Shown piece after piece: positions 7,597-13,271 of a DNA stretch of 13,271 nucleotides. The notes beneath the pieces are model-generated. The model had not been told where the DNA came from. It made no database searches and saw nothing but the letters and a program-made list of their open reading frames with translations. Origin of the DNA: JBBIND01 sp037444075 (GTDB taxonomy: Bacteria; Acidobacteriota; Terriglobia; Bryobacterales; Bryobacteraceae); NCBI GenBank assembly GCA_037444075.1, contig JBBIND010000091.1:1-13271 (forward strand), read 5' to 3'. The position numbers and the translations under genes are program-made. Position 1 is the stretch's first letter. Each line of letters begins with the position of its first letter.

Positions 7597-8915
7597 TCCC
7601 GCGCGCTCTGGGCAAGTGGCTTTCCTTTGGCGCCGGTGTAGGCATCGAAATCGGGCCCGGCGAACTCCGCGTGACCATCGTCCGGTTGCGCCCCTCGGGC
7701 GCCCGCCTGCTGGCACTCGGCGCCATCGCCGGCATCCGGGAACGTCCCGCCGCCGAGTGGGGAGCGGAGTATGAAGCTTTGCTGCGCAAAGCCGGCGCCG
7801 GCCACGTGGCGGCCACCGTGCTTTTGCCCCGCGAGGAAATCTCCGTCCGGCTGCTCTCCTTACCCGGAGTAGCGGAGAAGGACCTCGATGCTGCTATCCG
7901 CTTGCAAGTGGATACCTTGCACCCCTTCCAGGAAGAGGAAGCGGTCTACGGTTGGGCGCGCGTCCCGCGGACCTCCTCGGTTCTGGTGGGCATCTGCCGG
8001 CAGGCGGTCGTTGACAAGTACGCCCTTCTGTTCGCCGAGGCGGGCATCCGCGTCAGCAGTTTCACTTTCGCTGCCGCCTCGCTCCACTCGGCCGTGAGAT
8101 TGTTCGCCGAGCCGCCGCCGGCGTTTCTCGCTTTCGCCGAGCACGACGGCAGCCTGGAACTCTACGGCGAAAGCGCCGCACGGCCAACTTTCTCGGCGGC
8201 GTTTGACGAACCGGCCGAAGGCGCCTTGGATTTGGCGGCTTCTGAACTCAGGCTCGAGCCCGATTGGCGCCCCGTCGCCTTGGCCGGCTTGCTGCCTTCC
8301 CCGCGGTCCGCGCCGTCGCCGGAGTACCCGGCGGGCGATGAGCTTGCCTACGCCGCGGCTCTGGCAAACGCCTGCCCTTGGCGGACTCTGCCAGTCAACA
8401 TGTTACCCGCCGGGCAGCGGGCTTCGAGTTCACGCGCCGTCTTCGTGCCAACGGTGGTGCTGGCCAGCCTGTTGGCCCTCGTTTCGTTGGCGTTACTGCT
8501 CCAGGGCAGCTTCGAGCGGCGGCGTTATGCCGAGGCGCTGCGCTCTGAGATGGCTGCGCTGGAACCGGCTCTGACGCGCGCCGCCGCCCTCGAGCGCTCA
8601 CAGGAAGCCGCCGCCACGCGTCTCCGCCGGTTGGAGGAATTCCGGAGCCGCACCCGCCGCGACCTCGACACGGTGCAGACTCTGACGCGCCTCTTGGAGC
8701 CTCCCGCCTGGCTGCGCTCCTTGCAGATGACCCGCTCCACTGTCCAAATCAGCGGGGAGGCTGAGCAGGCTGCTCCCCTGCTGAAGCAATTGGACGAGTC
8801 ACCGCTGCTGCAGGCGTCCGAGTTCGCCATGCCCATCGGCAAGGCGGACAAAGCCGAATCCTTCGCCATCCAGTCGCAGCGTGAGGGTGAACCCGCCGGG
8901 GAGGCGACGCGATGA
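7593..8915 (+). CDS. gspL: T2SS assembly protein GspL, PilM/PilN-type fusion
   Basis: The product is 440 residues. The N-terminal ~260 residues look like a PilM/FtsA-type actin-like cytoplasmic domain (GVGIEIGPGELRVTIVRLR, LLSLPGVAEKDLDAAIRLQV, and ICRQAVVDKYALLFAEAGIRV). A PilN-like part follows: the peptide VNMLPAGQR at 268-276, a membrane helix at about 283-303 (VFVPTVVLASLLALVSLALL), a coiled coil at about 305-355, and a small ferredoxin-like periplasmic domain (PPAWLRSLQMTRSTVQISGE). In T2SS, GspL recruits GspE through its cytoplasmic domain and pairs with GspM in the periplasm. The whole is the expected PilM+PilN equivalent in one chain. The start at 7593 overlaps the gspK stop (ATGA), and the end overlaps gspM (ATGA, 8912-8915). 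Confidence 0.88.
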   Translation: MIPRALGKWLSFGAGVGIEIGPGELRVTIVRLRPSGARLLALGAIAGIRERPAAEWGAEYEALLRKAGAGHVAATVLLPREEISVRLLSLPGVAEKDLDAAIRLQVDTLHPFQEEEAVYGWARVPRTSSVLVGICRQAVVDKYALLFAEAGIRVSSFTFAAASLHSAVRLFAEPPPAFLAFAEHDGSLELYGESAARPTFSAAFDEPAEGALDLAASELRLEPDWRPVALAGLLPSPRSAPSPEYPAGDELAYAAALANACPWRTLPVNMLPAGQRASSSRAVFVPTVVLASLLALVSLALLLQGSFERRRYAEALRSEMAALEPALTRAAALERSQEAAATRLRRLEEFRSRTRRDLDTVQTLTRLLEPPAWLRSLQMTRSTVQISGEAEQAAPLLKQLDESPLLQASEFAMPIGKADKAESFAIQSQREGEPAGEATR

Positions 8916-9499
8916 CGTTGCAGAAACGCGACAAGCGCGCCCTCATCTTTCTGGCCGTCGCTTTATCCGCCGCCCTGACCATCAGTTTCTGGCCACAAAG
9001 TTCCGCCGTGCCGGTGGTGGCGGCCAACCCGGATTCGGTCGAAGCACTGGAGAAGCGTCTGGCGCGCTCCAGGCAAACCGCCGCCTCGGTTCCAGCTATG
9101 GAAGCCACCCTGGAGGTCCTGCAACAGGAACTCGCCTCGCGGGAAAAGGGGCTGCTGGAGACGGAAACCTCGGCTCAGGCCCAAGCCTTGATGCTCCAGA
9201 TTCTGCGGCGCGTGGCCCGCGGACAGGCCCCTCCTCTCGAGGTCCGTTCCGTCGAAACGGGGCCCGTGCGCGCATTCGGCGAGGACTACGGCCAAGCCCT
9301 GGTCACCATCAACTTCGAAGCCGCCATCGAGCAACTGGTCAATTTGCTGGCGGACCTTGCCAGCCAACCCGAACTGTTGGCCGCCGAGGAAATCCGCATC
9401 GGCGCAGGAGACCCCAAGCAGAAGCTCATCTCCGTGCGGCTCACCGTCTCCGGCCTGGTGCCGCGCAAACTGGTGCCGGAAAGGAAGGCCTTGTTTTGA
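8912..9499 (+). CDS. gspM: T2SS protein GspM (PilO-like)
   Basis: The 195-residue bitopic membrane protein has a short basic N-terminus (MTLQKRDKRA), one membrane helix at about residues 10-26 (LIFLAVALSAALTISFW), and a coiled-coil stretch at about 42-85 (SVEALEKRLARSRQTAASVP..LEVLQQELASREKGLLE). A periplasmic ferredoxin-like domain follows, with ALVTINFEAAIEQLVNLLADL and KLISVRLTVSGLVP. This layout and size match the GspM/PilO superfamily, which diverges so far that motif evidence is weak; position directly after gspL is the main support. It should form heterodimers with GspL. GGGGAGG at 8898-8904 lies 7 bases before the ATG, which overlaps the gspL stop. The stop overlaps the TTG of the next gene. 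Confidence 0.84.
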   Translation: MTLQKRDKRALIFLAVALSAALTISFWPQSSAVPVVAANPDSVEALEKRLARSRQTAASVPAMEATLEVLQQELASREKGLLETETSAQAQALMLQILRRVARGQAPPLEVRSVETGPVRAFGEDYGQALVTINFEAAIEQLVNLLADLASQPELLAAEEIRIGAGDPKQKLISVRLTVSGLVPRKLVPERKALF

Positions 9500-10215
9500 G
9501 AAAAAAACTTCTGGCGCTGAACCTGCTCCTGCTGGCGCTGCTGGCGCTGGGCTCCTGGCGGCTTTACGAGAACTGGCGCAGCGCGCGTGACCACCGGCAG
9601 ACGGTTCTAGGCAAGCCGGCCCCCAAAGCGCCCCAACCCGGGGCGGCGCCGGTCTCCTCCGAGCCTCTGCGTGCCGCCGGTTACCTGGACGTGGCCGAAC
9701 GGTTCCTGTTCTCCAAGGACCGCAACCCGGACGTCATCATTGATGTCGAAGCCCCCAAGCCCGTTCCGCCTCTGCCGGTCGCTTACGGTGTTCTCGACTT
9801 CGGCGGTGGGCCCACGGCCATCCTGAGTCCCCGCCCGGGTGCTTCGCAGCGCAGCTACAGGGTGGGCGAGATGATTGGCGAGTTCCTCCTGGCGGAGGCC
9901 GGTACGGAGGAAATCGTCTTTGAATGGGAAGGCAAGCGCATCCGCAAGCGTCTGGAGGAGCTTGCTCCAAGGCCTTCTGAGGCTTCGGCTCCGCAGGAGT
10001 CCGCTCAGGCGCCTGCCGCGCCGCCGCCGCCGCCGGCTGCTGCCACCAGCCTTTCGCCGGCCGAACTGGCTGCTCCCGGTGTTGATTTGGGAGGCCAGGT
10101 GCGCGGCTGCCAACCCGGTGATACATCGCCTGCCGGCACGGTGCGCGACGGTTACCGCAAGGTAGTCACCGTCACGCCGTTCGGCAGCAGTTGCCGCTGG
10201 GAGTTGGTCCGATGA
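9496..10215 (+). CDS. GspC-like T2SS linker protein with Cys-pair/TPFG C-terminal tail
   Basis: It starts at TTG 9496, overlapping the gspM stop, with GGAAGG 7 bases upstream; 239 residues. The frame is open back to 8881, but that stretch is gspM read out of frame. A membrane helix lies at about 4-21 (KLLALNLLLLALLALGSW). A domain like the GspC homology region (also PilP-like) follows at about 65-150, with VAERFLFSKDRNPD, FGGGPTAIL (102-110) and RVGEMIGEFLL (122-132). A Pro/Ala linker with a CCG run (10021-10035) comes next. The last ~45 residues (VRGCQPGD...GYRKVVTVTPFGSSCRWELVR) contain Cys205 and Cys233 and lack any PDZ domain. GspC connects the inner-membrane platform to the secretin. Calling this GspC rests on the HR-like domain, topology and neighbours. 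Confidence 0.75.
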   Translation: MRKKLLALNLLLLALLALGSWRLYENWRSARDHRQTVLGKPAPKAPQPGAAPVSSEPLRAAGYLDVAERFLFSKDRNPDVIIDVEAPKPVPPLPVAYGVLDFGGGPTAILSPRPGASQRSYRVGEMIGEFLLAEAGTEEIVFEWEGKRIRKRLEELAPRPSEASAPQESAQAPAAPPPPPAAATSLSPAELAAPGVDLGGQVRGCQPGDTSPAGTVRDGYRKVVTVTPFGSSCRWELVR

Positions 10216-10676
10216 GACCCTCTCCCAGATATCAGATCTATTTGGATAAACCTATGTTTCGTTGTGTTTTGACAATCCTGATTCTCGCCGCGGGGCTTGC
10301 CGCCGCGGACGGCAAATCCAAGGCGGGTTCGCGCGACGCCGCACCCCCACCGTCCCCTCCGGCCACCGCCCGCGAAGTGGAACCCGGCACGTTCGAGTAC
10401 AAAGACCCCCAAGGGCGTCTGTGGATCTACAAGCGCACGCCTTTTGGCTGGAGCCGGTACACGCCGGACCAGAAAACCGAGGCTCAGCCGGAACCTCCTT
10501 CAGGCATTACCGCCCACGAAGAGGGTGACAACGTCCGCTTCGAGCGCCGGGGTCCTTTCGGCGTCTCGCGTTGGGTCCGCAAGAAGTCCGAACTGAACGA
10601 AGAGGAGCGCCTGATATGGGAGAAAGCCAAACGTGATTCAGCGGCCCCCGCCAAGGCGCCTCGGAAGCAGGAGTAA
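10212..10676 (+). CDS. Exported protein of unknown function with two TPFG-like motifs, between gspC and gspD
   Basis: I do not recognise a named family. The ATG at 10212 overlaps the gspC-like stop (ATGA) and has GGGAG at 10199-10203, giving 154 residues. An in-frame ATG at 10254 would instead give a very clean signal peptide (MFRCVLTILILAAGLAAADG) and 140 residues; either is possible. After the hydrophobic segment comes a Pro/Ala linker, then two related units: residues 61-88 with LWIYKRTPFGWSRY and residues 101-126 with VRFERRGPFGVSRWVRK. The tail is charged and helical (ELNEEERLIWEKAKRD). The unit shares TPFG with the end of the preceding GspC-like protein. The first ~70 bases are AT-rich compared with the rest. 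It is probably a periplasmic partner of GspC or GspD, inferred from position and the shared motif. Confidence 0.78.
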   Translation: MRPSPRYQIYLDKPMFRCVLTILILAAGLAAADGKSKAGSRDAAPPPSPPATAREVEPGTFEYKDPQGRLWIYKRTPFGWSRYTPDQKTEAQPEPPSGITAHEEGDNVRFERRGPFGVSRWVRKKSELNEEERLIWEKAKRDSAAPAKAPRKQE

Positions 10677-10680
10677 CGGC

Positions 10681-12987
10681 ATGGTGTGGAAAACTACTTT
10701 CTTAACCGGACTGCTTTGCGTTGTGGCCTCGGGGCTGCTGGCGCAGGAGCAACAGCTGCGCCCGCCGCTGCCGGCCATGCAGTTGCCGCCGGAAGCGGCC
10801 CAGGAAGTTGCCCGGCCAGCGCCGGCGAAGCCAGAGGCCCCCGCCGCGGCCGCCCCCGCACGCCCGGCGCCCACCACTGCCAGCGGCATGCTGAACCTGA
10901 ACAACGCCTCGCTCACCGAAGTGGTCGATGCGCTTTGCCGCCAGCTTCAGATCAACTACATCCTTGATCCACGCGTCAAGGGCAGCGTCACGTTGAACAC
11001 CTACGGCGAGGTCCGGCACATTGACACCCGCGCCTTGCTCGACATGATCCTCCGCATCAACGGCTACGCCATGGTTCCGGTGGGGGATTTCTACCGCATC
11101 GTGCCTCTGGCGGACGCCTCGCGCCTGCCTCTGCCGCCGCAGGTGGAGGTGTCAGCCATTCAGGATGACGAGCAGGTTATGCTGCATCTCGTCTTTCTGA
11201 AGTACGCCAGCGTGGACGAGCTTTCCAAACTTCTTGAACCCTTCATCGGGGAGGGCGCCCGCACGTGGGCCTATTCCCCGGCCAACCTCCTCCTGCTGCT
11301 CGACAGCCGCCGCAACATCAAGCGCACGATGGAGTTGATTTCGCTGTTTGACAGCGATACTTTGGCCAGCCAGCGCGTGCGCCTGTTCGAGGTCCAGCAT
11401 GGCCGCCCCACCGACATCGTGAAGGAACTGGAGACCGTCCTCAAGTCGATCTCCCTGAGCGAGAAGGCCACTTCCGTGCGCCTTCTGCCCATCGACCGTA
11501 TCAACGTCATCGTGGCTGTGGCGCCGAATCCGGGCGTTTTCGACAAACTCGCGGAGTGGCTGAAGAAACTCGACATCGCCGTCCCCGTGACCGCGGGAGC
11601 CGTGGATAACTACGTCTACCGCGTCAAGTACGGGCGCGCCGAAAACCTGGCCGCCGCCATCATGCAGCTCTACATGGGCTTTGGCTACGGCATGTTCGGC
11701 GGCTTCGGTGGAATGTACGGCGGCTTCGGCGGCATGTACGGGGGCTTCGGAGGCATGGGAGGTGGGATCGGGTCCCCCTACGGCGGCATGGGCGGTTACG
11801 GCGGCATGGGCGGTTACGGCGGGATGGGTGGTTATGGCGGCATGGGCGGCTATGGCGGCTACGGCATGGGCATGATGCCGGGCATGGGCTATCCCGGCAT
11901 GGGATTCCCGGGCATGATGCCGGGCATGGGCTACGGCATGCCTTACGCCGCTGGCGGCCTAGCGGGCGGAGCGCAGGGCGGGGCAGGCGGAACGCAGGCT
12001 CCCGCCGTGGCGGGCACCGGCACGCCGGACCTTACCGGCTCCTATCTAGGCGCCATGGGTTGGGGCGGTATGCCTTGGGCCCGCATGCCGCGCGTGGTGC
12101 CCAACATGATGGACAACACGCTCCTCATCCAGGGCACCCCACAGGAATACGAGCAGATTCTGAAGCTGCTCACGCAGATCGATCTTCCGCCGCGCCAGGT
12201 GCTCATCGACGCCAAGATCTACGAGGTGACTTTGACCGGCGCCTTCGCCAGTGGAGTGGCTGCTTTTCTTCAAAAGCGCGGCGCCACGGGCAACCTCACT
12301 TTGCCCGCCAACCAGGTCCTGGGCAGCCTTTCGCAGGGCAGTCTTAACCTCACCGCCGGAGCGCTCGTCGGCGCCAGCCGTGAGCTGCTGACGTTTCTGT
12401 CGACGCAGGAGGCCACCACGAGGGCCAAGGTCATTTCGGCGCCCAGCGTGATCGCCACCGATAGCATCGCCGCTTCGATCAATGTCGGCGTTGAGGTTCC
12501 CACGCTCACCGCGCAAGCCGTCGCGCCCATCCAGGCGGCGGGTAGCAGCCTCTTTACGAACACCATCTCTAGCCGGTCCTCGGGCGTCACCCTGAACGTG
12601 CTGGCGCGCATCAACCCCAGCGGCATCGTTACCCTGGTCATCAACCAGGAGGTGAGTTCACCGCAGGCGCCCGACCCCGGAGGCATCCAGTCGCCTTCCT
12701 TCTCCAAACGCAGCATCAACACGCAAGTCACCTTGCAGGACGGCGACACGATCGCCATCGCCGGCATCATCAGTGAAAGCGAGGCATCGGCCAGCACAGG
12801 CATTCCCATCCTGCACCGCATCCCCATTATCGGTTCGGCTTTCGGCAGCAAATCCTCCAACCGGGACCGCACCGAGTTGGTCGTCTTCATGACTCCCCGC
12901 GTGATCTACGACACCACCCAGATCACTGAAGCCAGCGAGGAACTGAAGAGCAGACTCCGCCGCCTGACGCGCTACGTGCAGGAATAA
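10681..12987 (+). CDS. gspD: T2SS outer-membrane secretin GspD with Gly/Met/Tyr-rich N3 insertion
   Basis: The ATG at 10681 has AGGAG 7 bases upstream (10669-10673) and directly begins a signal peptide (MVWKTTFLTGLLCVVASGLL, cleavage near Ala-Gln); 768 residues. A Pro/Ala-rich linker (about 25-66) leads to N0 (about 69-140, LNLNNASLTEVVDALCRQL), N1 (166-226, LHLVFLKYASVDELSKLL), N2 (232-300) and N3, which is split. Its first half is at 309-332 and its second at about 470-503 (NTLLIQGTPQEYEQILKLL), with a low-complexity insertion of about 130 residues between. The secretin pore domain follows (PPRQVLIDAKIYEVTL, VEVPTLT, GIPILHRIPIIGSAFGSKSS, ELVVFMTPRVI). The multimer forms the outer-membrane gate. 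The protein is somewhat longer than typical GspD because of the insertion. It is the last gene of the operon. Confidence 0.96.
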   Translation: MVWKTTFLTGLLCVVASGLLAQEQQLRPPLPAMQLPPEAAQEVARPAPAKPEAPAAAAPARPAPTTASGMLNLNNASLTEVVDALCRQLQINYILDPRVKGSVTLNTYGEVRHIDTRALLDMILRINGYAMVPVGDFYRIVPLADASRLPLPPQVEVSAIQDDEQVMLHLVFLKYASVDELSKLLEPFIGEGARTWAYSPANLLLLLDSRRNIKRTMELISLFDSDTLASQRVRLFEVQHGRPTDIVKELETVLKSISLSEKATSVRLLPIDRINVIVAVAPNPGVFDKLAEWLKKLDIAVPVTAGAVDNYVYRVKYGRAENLAAAIMQLYMGFGYGMFGGFGGMYGGFGGMYGGFGGMGGGIGSPYGGMGGYGGMGGYGGMGGYGGMGGYGGYGMGMMPGMGYPGMGFPGMMPGMGYGMPYAAGGLAGGAQGGAGGTQAPAVAGTGTPDLTGSYLGAMGWGGMPWARMPRVVPNMMDNTLLIQGTPQEYEQILKLLTQIDLPPRQVLIDAKIYEVTLTGAFASGVAAFLQKRGATGNLTLPANQVLGSLSQGSLNLTAGALVGASRELLTFLSTQEATTRAKVISAPSVIATDSIAASINVGVEVPTLTAQAVAPIQAAGSSLFTNTISSRSSGVTLNVLARINPSGIVTLVINQEVSSPQAPDPGGIQSPSFSKRSINTQVTLQDGDTIAIAGIISESEASASTGIPILHRIPIIGSAFGSKSSNRDRTELVVFMTPRVIYDTTQITEASEELKSRLRRLTRYVQE
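11698..11760 (+). repeat. Three 21-bp tandem repeats inside gspD
   Basis: Units at 11698-11718, 11719-11739 and 11740-11760 encode Gly-Gly-Phe-Gly-Gly-Met-Tyr (the last unit ends in Gly in place of Tyr). They differ by a few third-position changes. They keep the gspD frame and form the first part of the N3 insertion. Confidence 0.85.
11779..11850 (+). repeat. Four 18-bp tandem repeats inside gspD
   Basis: Units at 11779-11796, 11797-11814, 11815-11832 and 11833-11850 encode Tyr-Gly-Gly-Met-Gly-Gly. The first two are identical (TACGGCGGCATGGGCGGT); the third and fourth have two or three third-position substitutions each. A partial unit follows. Any gain or loss of a unit keeps the reading frame. 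Confidence 0.88.
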
Positions 12988-13013
12988 TCCTGAGGATTGT
13001 GAGCGCGGATCTC

Positions 13014-13271
13014 CGCGATGCCCGCCGAGCCGTTGATCAGCAGGTTGGGCACGCGCGTGGGCAGGACTTCGGGCTCCTGCTCACGCTCGTCGTAGTGGGC
13101 CGGAAATCGACGGTCTCCTTGTCGATGCCGGCCGGCAGGGTCGAGCAGTTGCGCGCCAGGCGGGCTTCGGTGTAGCGCATGGCTGCGGACGGGTCGCCGT
13201 CCACGCTTCCGAAATTGCCCTGACCGTCAATCCGCGGGTAGCGCATCGGGGATGGCTGCCCCATGCGGACC
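13014..13271 (-). pseudogene. gyrA: DNA gyrase subunit A fragment (frameshifted, truncated)
   Basis: On the minus strand, reading in from beyond the window end, the translation is VRMGQPSPMRYPRIDGQGNF then GSVDGDPSAAMRYTEARLAR, then IDKETVDFRP. This is the GyrA breakage-reunion domain just after the quinolone region, including the Arg-Tyr of the catalytic tyrosine. About 13095-13099 a one-base loss shifts the frame, and the match continues as YDEREQEPEVLPTRVPNLL then INGSAGIA. It corresponds to roughly residues 90-175 of E. coli GyrA. Eight residues before IDKETV (NCSTLPAG) do not look like the family. After SAGIA the expected VGMATNIPPHN is absent; the shifted frame stops at 12972-12974, inside gspD. 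It cannot make a working gyrase. Whether the 5' part is intact lies outside the window. Confidence 0.85.

Noticed and set aside
8881..9495. Upstream part of the open frame that ends with the GspC-like protein
   Set aside because: It is gspM read in another frame, rich in Arg, Gly and Pro, with no homology; the real start is the TTG at 9496.
10269..10274. TTGACA resembling a -35 box near the start of the gspC-gspD spacer gene
   Set aside because: No -10-like hexamer is found 16-18 bases downstream, where the sequence is CG-rich; it encodes part of the signal peptide.
11681..11875. Ala/Trp-rich small frame within gspD
   Set aside because: It is the Gly-rich repeat of gspD read one base out of frame.
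12984..13000. Inverted repeat AATCC-TGA-GGATT overlapping the gspD stop, as a terminator
   Set aside because: The stem is short and weak, with a 3-base loop and no T-tract on either strand.
13004..13017. CGCGGA-TC-TCCGCG palindrome as a rho-independent terminator
   Set aside because: There is no following T-run and the loop is only 2 bases; more interesting as a possible break point of the gyrA fragment.
13037..13264. Intact small protein of 75 residues on the minus strand
   Set aside because: The sequence is clearly internal GyrA and its last ~20 residues are out-of-frame product after a frameshift, so it is a gene fragment.

Overview
This window is one long plus-strand operon for a type II secretion system (T2SS), with a sigma/anti-sigma pair at its head. 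Past its 3' end lies a broken fragment of a DNA gyrase A gene on the minus strand. The DNA is GC-rich and very densely coded: most genes overlap their neighbour by ATGA or TTGA. The Gram-negative cell plan (secretin, inner-membrane platform, periplasmic proteins), the unusual gene order, a separate PilM/PilN-like GspL, and the short Cys/TPFG tail of GspC suggest an acidobacterium of the Solibacter/Bryobacter type. That placement is inference from recalled family resemblance, not a database match.

Region 1 (1-1542) is regulatory. It holds the 3' part of an ECF-type RNA polymerase sigma factor, a membrane anti-sigma factor with an H-x3-C-x2-C zinc motif, and a small exported protein of unknown function. 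The three are joined by ATGA overlaps, and gspE starts 3 bases after the third gene. They therefore probably share a transcript with the secretion genes. No operon promoter is visible, so it should lie upstream of the window.

Region 2 (1546-9499) encodes the inner-membrane machine and pseudopilus: GspE ATPase, GspF platform protein, pseudopilins GspG, H, I, J and K, then the GspL and GspM assembly proteins. GspE hydrolyses ATP and works through GspF, L and M to add pseudopilin subunits, with K/I/J/H at the tip and G as the shaft.

Region 3 (9496-12987) encodes the outer-membrane side: a GspC-like linker, an unrecognised exported protein that carries the same TPFG motif as the tail of GspC, and the secretin GspD with a ~130-residue Gly/Met/Tyr-rich insertion in its N3 domain. 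The order E-F-G-H-I-J-K-L-M-C-x-D is rotated relative to the classical proteobacterial C-D-E-...-M order. No prepilin peptidase (GspO) or pilotin is seen here.

Region 4 (12988-13271) has no intact gene. It carries a frameshifted gyrA remnant convergent to gspD, which stops abruptly about 27 bases from the gspD stop codon. The most interesting parts are the gspC/x/gspD module with its shared TPFG motif, the secretin insertion, the sigma/anti-sigma head of the operon and the gyrA relic.
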